A stretch of DNA of 64,000 nt from VXRD01 sp965242535. Lineage in GTDB: Bacteria; Latescibacterota; UBA2968. Where the stretch lies: positions 1,116,001 through 1,180,000 of the forward strand of contig OZ251458.1 of assembly GCA_965242535.1 (NCBI GenBank). Reading direction: 5' to 3'. Under the pieces are notes generated by a model. It saw nothing but the letters and a program-made list of their open reading frames with translations. It searched no databases and had not been told where the DNA came from. Of this stretch, positions 1-7,668 are shown piece after piece. Every line of letters begins with the position of its first letter. Positions within the stretch are counted from its first letter, which is position 1. Made by a program: the position numbers and the translations under genes.

Positions 1-2
1 AA

Positions 3-536
3 TACACCGGCAAAATGGCCTTCCCAGATGTATATACAAAGCTGACCGGCGAAGAGGTCATCGGCGGCAGGATCGCCATTTCCGAAACCGGCGATTTATC
101 CTTCCGGGAAAACGGACGCCATTTTTCCTTGCCCGTCACCGCGACGGGCGTTGCCAACCTCGGCATCCTCGCGTTGCTGATCGAGCGCAAGGTACTGGAT
201 AAAGGCACCTTTCTGTTTATCGACGAACCAGAAGCGCATCTGCATCCGGAATGGCAGGTCATCATGGCGGAAAGCCTCTTCGAGTTGTCCCGTAAAGGCG
301 TGAACATCGCGATTGCCACGCACAGCGTAGATATCCTCAAATGTCTGGAAGTTCGCACGAAGAAAAATCCAGAGGATAAGCAACGCATCGCGCTCAATCA
401 CTTTTCCGCCACTGGCGTCAATCAGTTCAATACAGACAACGAGGACAACGCCGAAGGCGATTTTGAAACCGTGCTAGGAGCGATCATGCACGAACTGACC
501 AAGCCCTTCTCCGATTTGTACCTGGAGGGGCTATGA
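3..536 (+). CDS. AAA-family ATPase, C-terminal part (runs in from the left edge)
   Basis: The reading frame is open from the first full codon, so only the C-terminal 177 residues are in the window. They hold the ABC-type Walker B and D-loop region, FIDEPEAHLHPEWQ, and a switch histidine in IATHSVDIL, with a preceding stretch (TATGVANLGILALLIE) in the place of the signature helix. This is the layout of AAA15/AAA21 (OLD- or RecF-like) ATPases, many of which occur in phage-defence pairs. The last codon overlaps the next start as ATGA, so the two proteins are probably made together. The Walker A half lies outside the window. The family call is firm; the cellular role is not known. Confidence 0.8.
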   Translation, partial: YTGKMAFPDVYTKLTGEEVIGGRIAISETGDLSFRENGRHFSLPVTATGVANLGILALLIERKVLDKGTFLFIDEPEAHLHPEWQVIMAESLFELSRKGVNIAIATHSVDILKCLEVRTKKNPEDKQRIALNHFSATGVNQFNTDNEDNAEGDFETVLGAIMHELTKPFSDLYLEGL

Positions 537-1102
537 TGGACCTCAGCAAATTCTTGCAACCGATTACGCTTGCAGGTGAGTCTCTCCCGGCCCACCGTGC
601 CTATCGCATGGATGACACTTCGCAACAGTCTAATATGAGAAAAGATGTGAGTTTGGGGACTTGTAATTGCTGTGATTATTTTTTGATCAGCGACGGGGTT
701 GTCGTCTTAATTGAAGAAACTGAACTCAGGCGACAAATCGAGGATTTGAAAAACGAGTACCATTATCTCAGCGACACTGACCAAACGGAATTTATCGACG
801 AGAAAATTCTACGAGAAAATCGACTGAAAGCTTATGGGTCAATGCTCGTCTTATGTCGATTGGTCGCGATAAGCACAGAAGCGAGAAATCTTTTGGGTAC
901 GAAAAAATACAAATTTTGGCTCGTCGTCAGCGACGAGTATGGGCCGCAAGCCGCGAGATTTTTTCGCAACTGGAAAGATCGTTTCGTCAATGACCTAAAA
1001 AGTGGCTTAGGCAAAGAAATTGTAGATGATGTCGAAATCGTACCCTCCCACGTATTTGTAGGCAAATTGCCGACACAATCTCCGTTTTACCAGACGCCTT
1101 GA
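533..1102 (+). CDS. Unknown protein paired with the AAA ATPase, apparently frameshifted near its 3' end
   Basis: This 189-residue protein is translationally coupled (ATGA) to the upstream ATPase. I recognise no family. It has acidic and charged helices (VVLIEETELRRQIEDL) and a middle that may be a nuclease- or Toprim-like beta-alpha fold (FWLVVSDEYGPQAARFF), but no clear catalytic motif. After its stop at 1100-1102 another frame stays open and reads like protein (KPLRQFQHAGSDFEDFRALA) up to a TGA at 1204-1206, which overlaps the next gene's ATG. I infer a one-base shift around 1065-1090, real or a sequencing error, and an ancestral protein of about 224 residues. It could be the effector of an ATPase-effector defence pair, but that is context only. 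Confidence 0.6.
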   Translation: MMDLSKFLQPITLAGESLPAHRAYRMDDTSQQSNMRKDVSLGTCNCCDYFLISDGVVVLIEETELRRQIEDLKNEYHYLSDTDQTEFIDEKILRENRLKAYGSMLVLCRLVAISTEARNLLGTKKYKFWLVVSDEYGPQAARFFRNWKDRFVNDLKSGLGKEIVDDVEIVPSHVFVGKLPTQSPFYQTP

Positions 1103-1202
1103 AACCATTGCGACAGTTCCAACACGCCGGTTCGGATTTCGAGGATTTTCGAGCACTCGCGAAAAAAATTATCGACGAGTTGGACGGGGAAACAGAGCGA
1201 CG

Positions 1203-2501
1203 ATGAAAGTATCCGATATGAAAACCATGACGAGACGCACGGCGATTCGGGCGGGGCTTGCGTGTTGTGCGATAGCCCCGTGGATGAAAGCACTCAGGGC
1301 GGTTGCGAGTGTTGCGCCGCAGACCGTAGCGGGCGTCACGGACACCGAGATCGTACTCGGCATGTCCGCGGCGTTTTCCGGGCCCTCTCGCGGGTTGGGC
1401 ATCGAACTCTATCGCGGGGCGAGTGCGTACTTCACGCAGGTCAATCGGCAAGGGGGGATCGCGGGGCGCGACATCGTCCTCAAAACCTATGACGACGGGT
1501 ACCAGCCCGATCCGTCCGTCAAAAACACCCTGAAGTTGATCCAGCGAGACCGCGTCTTCTCGCTGTTCGGGTACGTGGGCACGCCGACGGTCACGCGCGT
1601 CTTGCCCATGCTCAAAAAATTTCAGGCGGAAAACGTCTTCTTGTTCTTCCCATTCACGGGCGCGCAGCCGCAACGGGAACCGCCTTATGGCGACTTCGCG
1701 TTTAATCTGCGCGCGTCCTACCGCCAGGAAACCGCGGGCTTGGTGGATAATTTCGTCCGCATCAATCGCAGGCGCGTCGCCGTGTTCTACCAAGCCGACG
1801 CGTACGGGCGCAGCGGATGGGCGGGCGTCAGACGCGCCTTGAAGCGGCACGGGGAACGAGTCGTCGGCGAAGCCACGTACCGGCGCGGGGAAAAATTCAC
1901 CGGTAGCATGCGAAAACAGGTCGAAATCCTGAAAGCGTCGAATCCCGACGCCGTGATTTGCATCGGCTCGTACGCGGCCTGCGCGGCCTTTGTGCGCGAT
2001 GCGGTCGATCTCGGCCTGCGCGTGCCCATCGCCAACCTGTCCTTTGTGGGCAGCGAAAACCTCTTGAAACTCCTCGGAGAAGGCGATGGCGACAGCGACC
2101 GCTACACGCGCTTGCTCGTCAATTCCCAAGTGGTGCCGAGTTACGAAGAAGTGTCCACCCCGGGCGTGAAGGAGTACCGCGACGCGATGCAACGCCACGA
2201 CCCGCAGCCGCCGCAAGCCCTGATGAAAGAGCCGTACACGCCCTTTTCGCACAGCTTTGTCAGCCTCGAGGGATTTTTCAACGCCAAATTGATGGTGGAA
2301 ATACTCCGCCGCCTCGGAGACGATCCGCAGCGCGACCACCTCGAGCACGCGGTCTTCACGGTGCGGGATTTCGATCTCGGCATCGGCGAACAGGTCTCTT
2401 TTGGCCCCGACCGCCGGCAGGGCCTCCAGCGCGTTTATTACACGGTGGTCGAAAACGGCCGCTTTGTCACACTGGACAACTGGAAAACGAGGTTTGCCTA
2501 A
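1203..2501 (+). CDS. Periplasmic substrate-binding protein of branched-chain amino-acid type (Peripla_BP_6)
   Basis: The 432-residue product has an N-terminal twin-arginine-like signal (TRRTAIRAGLACC) followed by a two-lobed type 1 periplasmic binding fold. ITDTEIVLGMSAAFSG-type strands, the FGYVGTPT turn and VAVFYQADAYGRSG are typical of LivJ/LivK and amide-binding homologues. Such proteins capture small polar ligands and hand them either to an ABC permease or to a membrane sensor. No permease or ATPase is nearby. The next gene, one base downstream, is a two-TM sensor, so ligand reporting is the likelier job. The start at 1203 overlaps the frame-restored end of the previous gene; internal ATGs at 1218 and 1227 keep the Tat motif and are possible alternatives. 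Confidence 0.85.
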   Translation: MKVSDMKTMTRRTAIRAGLACCAIAPWMKALRAVASVAPQTVAGVTDTEIVLGMSAAFSGPSRGLGIELYRGASAYFTQVNRQGGIAGRDIVLKTYDDGYQPDPSVKNTLKLIQRDRVFSLFGYVGTPTVTRVLPMLKKFQAENVFLFFPFTGAQPQREPPYGDFAFNLRASYRQETAGLVDNFVRINRRRVAVFYQADAYGRSGWAGVRRALKRHGERVVGEATYRRGEKFTGSMRKQVEILKASNPDAVICIGSYAACAAFVRDAVDLGLRVPIANLSFVGSENLLKLLGEGDGDSDRYTRLLVNSQVVPSYEEVSTPGVKEYRDAMQRHDPQPPQALMKEPYTPFSHSFVSLEGFFNAKLMVEILRRLGDDPQRDHLEHAVFTVRDFDLGIGEQVSFGPDRRQGLQRVYYTVVENGRFVTLDNWKTRFA

Positions 2502-2502
2502 C

Positions 2503-3249
2503 GTGAAAGTCCAAAAGCTGTTTCAAAAAACCAAGTTCGGGGTTTTCGCCCTGTTCGGCATCATCAGCCTTTCCACCTCTGTTCTGTGCGTTTATACGGT
2601 GGATACGCACTTGTCCGAGGAATACGAGAACAACAGCGAGAACATCGCCAAGACCATCGCGGATTCCAGCGTGGACATTCTCTTGAACCGAGACCTCGCG
2701 GCCCTGCAATCGCTCATCGATCAATTCGTGGAAATTCAGAGCATCCGCTACATCTACATCACGGACGAATCCGGCGAATTTCTCGCCCACACCTTCGTGC
2801 CCGGCATTCCGGAAGAAATTCGCAGGAGCGACCCGTTTCATACCGCGGCCGTCGAACGCAGCTTGCCTGGCATGGGCGATTTTGTGGAAGTGGGCAGCCC
2901 CATTTTGGCGGGCATCGCAGGCACGGTTCACGTCGGCATGGACACGGGGTTGATCGCGCTGAAAATTCAACGGGCTATCGGGCAACAGATCTATCTCATT
3001 TCCATCATCCTCGTCGTGGGCGTTTTGGCCGCAATTTGGTTCGTCAACCTCGCGGCCAAGCCCTTGGGCGATCTCCTCGGCTATGCCGTGGATCGCGCGC
3101 GCGGTGAAGAAGGGGCATCGGACGACAAATTGCTGTCGCGCGATGACGAAGTGGGGCACTTGGCGCGGCTCTTTCTCTACGTTTCGGAGCGGGGAGAACG
3201 CGAGCAACAGCCCCATGAGAACAGCGATGAACGCGGATTGCGCGGATGA
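2503..3249 (+). CDS. Membrane sensor with periplasmic domain and HAMP-like linker, no output domain
   Basis: I chose the GTG start at 2503 because it follows the previous stop by one base and gives a sensible N-terminus. The 248-residue protein has a TM helix at about residues 11-33 (FALFGIISLSTSVLCVYTV), a periplasmic domain with IRYIYITDESGEFLAHTF as in single-Cache/PAS-like sensors, a second TM (IYLISIILVVGVLAAIWFV) and a HAMP-like segment (AKPLGDLLGYAVDRA, then DDEVGHLARLF). A kinase, cyclase or chemotaxis domain should follow, but the protein stops after NSDERGLRG. That tail is encoded by the genome's 'gatgaacgcggat' repeat, so the output domain was probably lost to a repeat insertion or deletion. 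With the preceding binding protein it may be the remnant of a ligand-sensing pair. Confidence 0.7.
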   Translation: MKVQKLFQKTKFGVFALFGIISLSTSVLCVYTVDTHLSEEYENNSENIAKTIADSSVDILLNRDLAALQSLIDQFVEIQSIRYIYITDESGEFLAHTFVPGIPEEIRRSDPFHTAAVERSLPGMGDFVEVGSPILAGIAGTVHVGMDTGLIALKIQRAIGQQIYLISIILVVGVLAAIWFVNLAAKPLGDLLGYAVDRARGEEGASDDKLLSRDDEVGHLARLFLYVSERGEREQQPHENSDERGLRG

Positions 3250-3262
3250 AAGATAAACCGAA

Positions 3263-3312
3263 GGGGCGAAAAATTTTTCGCCCCCACGTCCCAACCAAAA
3301 TTTTTCGCCCCA
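3263..3312. terminator. Palindrome with partial second copy, probable terminator or REP-like element
   Basis: A perfect 22-bp palindrome lies at 3263-3284 (ggggcgaaa...tttcgcccc), and its right half recurs at about 3297-3312. It falls between the truncated sensor gene and the MFS gene. The structure could end transcription of the upstream pair, but there is no long T-run, so it may be another palindromic repeat. Confidence 0.45.
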
Positions 3313-3352
3313 ACCCGATTTTAAGAAATAGTTGTAGGTCCAAAGGAGCGGC

Positions 3353-4681
3353 ATGACAAAATCGGCGATCCATATCCCGCGCTCGATGACCGCGGTCTTG
3401 TGTACCGTACTGCAAATCTGCTTCGGCACGGTGTACGCGTGGAGCTTTTTTCAAACGCTTTTGGTCAGGCAACTCGGCTGGTCGTTCACGGAAACGGCGT
3501 GGGCGTTTAGCATTGCGATCTTCTCACTCGGCATATCGGCGACGTGGGCGGGCGCGATGCTCCCGAGGCTCGGCCCGCGCAAATTGGCGGTGGCGGGTAG
3601 CATCCTGTTTTCGGGCGGGTACCTCATCGCCAGCCTGGCCCTGCACTTGGACATCCTCGCGCTTTTCTATTTTGGCTATGGCGTTGTCGGCGGCGCGGGC
3701 ATCGGGCTTGGCTATGTCACGCCGGTTGCAACCGCGGCCAAGTGGTTTCCCGACCGCAAGGGCCTCGTGACCGGAATCGTGGTGATGGGCTTCGGCGTGG
3801 GCGCGTTTCTCTTGAGCAAGATATTGGCCCCCTTTCTCGTGCTGCGAACAGAGGAAGATCTGACGCTCGTGTTCTTGTGGCTCGGCGTCGTGTTTGCGTG
3901 CATCTTATTGCCGGCCAGCGCGTTGTTGCGCGATCCCCCAACCGCGGTTTCTCCCGTTGCGAGAACGCCACAGGGCGCAGCCGACGACTCGGTCGCGCCC
4001 TATTTGCGATCTTCCGAGTTCGTCCTCATGTGGATCGTGTTTTTTTTCAACATCGCCGCGGGCATCTCCATCATCAGCTTTCAGTCCGAACTCCTGCAAG
4101 AGGTTTGGGGGCTTGCGGACCCGTCCATAGAGCCTGCGGCCTTGGCCCAATACGGCGCCACCCTGATCGCGGTTAGTTCGCTGTGCAATGGCGTGGGACG
4201 GCTGTTTTGGGGATTGTTGTCGGATCGCATCAGCCGGGTCAGCATTTTCAGGGTTTTGCTCGCCAGCCAGATGATCGTCTTCGGCATCCTGATGACCGAG
4301 CGCAATCCGTGGGTCTTCTCCGCGCTCGTTTGTTATGTCCTGCTGTGTTTTGGCGGGGGCTTTGCCACCATGCCCTCGTTTGTGCTCGACGTGTTTGGCA
4401 CGGAGAGAATGTCCACGATCTACGGCGCGATCCTAACCGCGTGGGCCGCCGCGGGCATCACCGGCCCGCTCTACGTGGGCTATCTCAAAGACGAATACCC
4501 GGACCGCGCGGTCATCTACTGCTTTTTGATCGGCATTTTGATGCTCGGCCTCGGCTATGTCTTCTCCTATTTGCTGAATGACGACCGCATTCGCCTCCAA
4601 CGCCCGACATTGGCGAGTACATTGCGGCAGTTCGGGATTTCGCCGCACGGGCGCAAAGCAATCACAGATGAACGCGGATAA
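3353..4681 (+). CDS. MFS transporter of the oxalate/formate antiporter (OFA) type
   Basis: The 442-residue protein has about 12 hydrophobic segments in two six-helix halves joined by a charged loop (near ALLRDPPTAVSPVART). The first helix reads QICFGTVYAWSFFQTLL, and the motif AAKWFPDRKGLVTGIVVMGF is the usual OFA-family loop. The second half carries FWGLLSDRISR, the conserved MFS loop motif. Family members exchange small carboxylates such as oxalate and formate, or other monocarboxylates, across the inner membrane; the substrate here cannot be read from sequence. The start at 3353 has a good ribosome site (aaaggag). The last codons (ITDERG) again coincide with the repeat word 'cacagatgaacgcggat', so the native C-terminus may have been altered. 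Confidence 0.85.
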   Translation: MTKSAIHIPRSMTAVLCTVLQICFGTVYAWSFFQTLLVRQLGWSFTETAWAFSIAIFSLGISATWAGAMLPRLGPRKLAVAGSILFSGGYLIASLALHLDILALFYFGYGVVGGAGIGLGYVTPVATAAKWFPDRKGLVTGIVVMGFGVGAFLLSKILAPFLVLRTEEDLTLVFLWLGVVFACILLPASALLRDPPTAVSPVARTPQGAADDSVAPYLRSSEFVLMWIVFFFNIAAGISIISFQSELLQEVWGLADPSIEPAALAQYGATLIAVSSLCNGVGRLFWGLLSDRISRVSIFRVLLASQMIVFGILMTERNPWVFSALVCYVLLCFGGGFATMPSFVLDVFGTERMSTIYGAILTAWAAAGITGPLYVGYLKDEYPDRAVIYCFLIGILMLGLGYVFSYLLNDDRIRLQRPTLASTLRQFGISPHGRKAITDERG

Positions 4682-4706
4682 CCACCCCGCTCCCAAAGGA
4701 AACCCC

Positions 4707-5672
4707 ATGCCCAACCTGCCACAACCCACAGAAGACCTCGCACAGGTCAAAAAACAACTCGACGCGTACGGCTATGGCTTGCTCGCCAACGCGGTCGATG
4801 CCGAATCCCTGTCGAAAATCAAAACCCGCCTACGGGAACAAGCCACAGCCGAAAAGCGACGCGGATTCGCATTTGAAGACGGCGGCGCGAAGCAAAACTG
4901 GGGAGATTTTCGAGACTCGGACGGGCAGATGCGCGCTCGGGCCTTTACGCAATCCGCAGGTGGAGTCAACCAGCGCGTGTGGATGCTGATCGACAAAGGG
5001 CGGGTCTTTCGAGACATGCTCTCACATCCGGGGATTCGCAACATCGTCGATCACGCCCTGGGCGATGAGTATTTGCTGTCGAGCCATTCGGCCAATATCG
5101 CCAAACCCGGCGGCGTTGCCATGCGCCTGCACACGGACCAGTGGTGGATGCCCGCGCCGACGCGGCCACACAGACCGCATTTGCCCGTGGGGTCGATCAC
5201 CCGCGAAAAAACAGACGAGCCCAACGCGTCGTCCATCTCGCCGCGCGTGGTCGTCAATGTCGTGTGGATGATCGGCGCGTTCACCCCCGAAAACGGCGGC
5301 ACCCGCGTCGTGCCGCGCAGCCATCTTTGGGGACGCCGTCCAGACCATCCCCAAGACAACGCGGCTGAAACCGTCGCCCTCGAAGGCCCGCCCGGCACGG
5401 TCGGGTTTCTCGATGGCCGAATCTGGCACGGCACAGGAGCCAATACGAGCGATCAATCGCGCTGGGCCATTCTCACCACATTTTGCGGCCCTCAGTTCCG
5501 CCCACAAGAAAATTTCACCTTGGGCACGGCGCCCGAAGTTCTCGCCAACGCCTCGCCCGACCTGCTCGCGCTGCTCGGGTTCAAGGTGTGGCATGCGTAT
5601 GGCCGAGTCGAAAGCCCAACCGTGGCATTTGTCCAACCAGGCGAACGATCACTCGGCGAACTGCGACCGTAG
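4707..5672 (+). CDS. Phytanoyl-CoA dioxygenase (PhyH) family protein
   Basis: I chose ATG 4707 because aaagga sits 6 bases upstream, although the frame is open further back over the end of the MFS gene. The 321-residue protein is a non-haem Fe(II)/2-oxoglutarate dioxygenase. It has an iron-binding H-x-D (MRLHTDQWW), the distal histidine in RIWHGTGANTS and the 2-oxoglutarate arginine in QSRWAIL, with NGGTRVVPRSHLWGR as the typical strand-turn before them. These enzymes hydroxylate or otherwise oxidise small molecules or lipids; the substrate is unknown. It lies directly after the MFS transporter, so it may act on the transported compound. It is one of three PhyH proteins in the window. Confidence 0.87.
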   Translation: MPNLPQPTEDLAQVKKQLDAYGYGLLANAVDAESLSKIKTRLREQATAEKRRGFAFEDGGAKQNWGDFRDSDGQMRARAFTQSAGGVNQRVWMLIDKGRVFRDMLSHPGIRNIVDHALGDEYLLSSHSANIAKPGGVAMRLHTDQWWMPAPTRPHRPHLPVGSITREKTDEPNASSISPRVVVNVVWMIGAFTPENGGTRVVPRSHLWGRRPDHPQDNAAETVALEGPPGTVGFLDGRIWHGTGANTSDQSRWAILTTFCGPQFRPQENFTLGTAPEVLANASPDLLALLGFKVWHAYGRVESPTVAFVQPGERSLGELRP

Positions 5673-5677
5673 AGGCC

Positions 5678-6680
5678 GCGGATGGGGGAGCCACAAAAAG
5701 CACATAAGACACAAAAGGTGGATCGCGGATGAAAGATGGGGAGACGGGAGACGGGAGACAGCAGAAGCAATCGGGGAAACGGGAGACAGCAGAAGCAATC
5801 GCAATCGTAGGGACAGGCCCCCGTGCCTGTCCGAAGATACAAGGCGAGAGTGGGGCAGAGGGCGTGGGTAACTTGTCTGAATCGCGGATTACACAGATTA
5901 GCGGATTAAAGGCGGATTAAAGGCGAGAGTAGGGCAGAGGGCAGAGAGCGCGGATGGAGCAGCCACAAAAAACACATAAGACACAAAAGGCGGATCGCGG
6001 ATGAAAGATGGGGAGACGGGAGACAGCAGAAGCAATCGCAATCGTAGGGACAGGCCCCCGTGCCTGTCCGAAGATACAAGGCGAGAGTGGGGCAGAGGGC
6101 ATGGGTAACTTGTCTGAATCGCGGATTACACAGATTAGCGGATGAAAGGCGGATGAAAGGCGAGAGTAGGGCAGAGGGCAGAGAGCGCGGATGGGGGAGC
6201 CACAAAAAGTACATAAGACACAAAGGGCGAATCGCGGAAAAAGATGGGGAGACGGGAGACGGGAGACAGCAGACGCAATCGTAGGGACAGGCCCCCGTGC
6301 CTGTCCGAAGATACAAGGCGAGGGTGTGGCAGAGGGCATGGGTAACTTGTCTGAATCGCGGATTACACAGATTAGCGGATGAAAGGCGGATGAAAGGCGA
6401 GAGTAGGGCAGAGGGCAGAGAGCGTGGATGGAGGAGCCACAAAAAGCACATAAGACACAAAGGGCGGATCGCGGATGAAAGGCGAGAAGCAGTGGTTAGC
6501 GGTCAGTCCCCGCGTCCCATCGCCCGTAGGGACAGGCCCCCGTGCCTGTCCTCATATCCAGCGGTGAGTCAAGGCCATACTCTCGCCCAATCACCGATCG
6601 CCAAACGGGCAGAGGGCAGAGAGCGCGGATGGGGGAGCTACAAAAAGCACATAAGACACAAAGGGCGGATCGCGGTTAGG
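5678..6680. repeat. Tandem array of about 237-bp repeat units with embedded palindromes
   Basis: Units start with 'gcggatgg.gagccacaaa' at 5678, 5950, 6187, 6424 and 6627. Units 2 and 3 are each 237 bp and nearly identical; unit 1 is longer (272 bp) because an internal 'gggagacagcagaagcaatc' segment is doubled; unit 4 is diverged and unit 5 is cut short. Each full unit carries a palindrome, ggacaggc-cccc-gtgcctgtcc type, at 5811-5832, 6048-6069, 6285-6306 and 6530-6551, then the words 'cgcggattacacagatt' and 'gcggatgaaaggcgg'. Open frames here are made of the repeat and are not genes. There are no variable spacers, so this is not CRISPR. It fills the whole gap between the PhyH gene and the lipoprotein gene. 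Confidence 0.9.
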
Positions 6681-6789
6681 ATATGAAATTCTTCACACCA
6701 CTGCCCGAAACGCATTCGCAGGGCGGCTGTACATGACCGCGCAGAAGTTGAAATGGAGATTGGCTCGAGACTAGTTGAGGAGGTGGCCC

Positions 6790-7215
6790 ATGTCCGTTCG
6801 TTTGTTGTCCTCGTTGCTTACCCTCGCGCTGACCACAGGATGCCAGTTGACCATGCCCCCCGCCCAACCGGTGGATGATGAGCGTTATGGCCCCCCGATC
6901 TGGCAACACAACGCGGAAGGCATTGTCCGGCGTTACATGCGCCGCGCACTTTACGACCCGTGGTCGGCGCGGTATCGATTCGGGTTTGCTCATCGCGGCT
7001 ATTTGTTTGAGCGCATCGAAAATAAAACGCACTACGGCTATGTGTTGCGGGTCCATGTCGATGCCAAAAACCGAGACGGCGAATACACGGGCGAACTGCT
7101 GTACGTCTTTCTCATCCGCGACGGTCGTATTGTGGCTAAAAAATGGCCCCCAATCTATCAGTGGCCGTCCCCACCGATCTTTATGCCCTACACCTCCTTA
7201 ATCCTCAGAGAGTAA
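6790..7215 (+). CDS. Small predicted lipoprotein of unknown function
   Basis: ATG 6790 is preceded by a strong gaggagg site and opens a 141-residue protein. Its N-terminus is a type II signal peptide (MSVRLLSSLLTLALTTGC), so Cys18 should be lipidated. The mature part is short and rich in aromatic residues (ARYRFGFAHRGYLFERIENK, HYGYVLRVHVDAKNRDGEYTG) and probably forms a small beta domain, ending in WPPIYQWPSPPIFMP. I do not recognise the family beyond a general likeness to small enterobacterial-type envelope lipoproteins. It stands alone between two blocks of repeats. Confidence 0.7.
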   Translation: MSVRLLSSLLTLALTTGCQLTMPPAQPVDDERYGPPIWQHNAEGIVRRYMRRALYDPWSARYRFGFAHRGYLFERIENKTHYGYVLRVHVDAKNRDGEYTGELLYVFLIRDGRIVAKKWPPIYQWPSPPIFMPYTSLILRE

Positions 7216-7668
7216 AACCATGCCCGTTCAAGAAGAACTGAAAATCAAGGTCGCATGGAAGGGCCGTGAAGCGGATAATCGCGGAAGAAAGGCGAGCGTG
7301 TGGCAAAGGGCGTGGGTAACTCGTCTGAATCGCGGATTACACAGATTAGCGGATGAAAGGCGGATGAAAAACGAGAGTAGGGCAGAGGGCAGAGGGCAGA
7401 GAGAGCGGATGGAGGAGCCACAAAAAGCACATAAGACACAGAAGGCGAATCGCGGAAGAAAGGCGAGAGTGGGACAAAAGGCAGTCCCAACACCCTTTGT
7501 CCGCATCCGTTGTAGGGACAGGCCCCCGTGCCTGTCCTTGCCCCCAAGACCGTGGAGACTGTGCTCTCGGGCGTGCGAGAAGATATGAGAATCATTCGCC
7601 GATGAACTCGGCTTGAAAACGATCCGTTGTACTCCGTTCCGCACATTCGCATCAAAAGGAGATTCCCA
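7216..7668. repeat. Second block of the dispersed repeat, possibly cutting into a small gene
   Basis: From about 7268 the sequence repeats parts of the 237-bp unit: 'gtgggtaactcgtctgaatcgcggattacacagatt', 'agcggatggaggagccacaaaa', and the palindrome at 7516-7537. The segment before it (7220-7263) reads as the start of a reasonable protein (MPVQEELKIKVAWKGRE) whose frame then runs into repeat. A gene start may therefore have been broken by the repeat. I see no other gene in this stretch. The last 30 bases carry the ribosome site of the next gene. Confidence 0.75.

Noticed and set aside
987..2348. Long minus-strand ORF (453 codons) opposite the binding-protein gene
   Set aside because: It mirrors the plus-strand gene; composition is arginine/histidine/valine-rich and has no domain pattern. 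The plus strand has a recognisable protein.
5678..6680. CRISPR array
   Set aside because: Repeat units are 237 bp, directly joined, without short unique spacers, and no cas genes are in the window.
5729..6686. Several short ORFs in the 237-bp array on both strands (up to 184 codons)
   Set aside because: They repeat with the DNA unit and have no protein-like features or start signals; the DNA repeat explains them.
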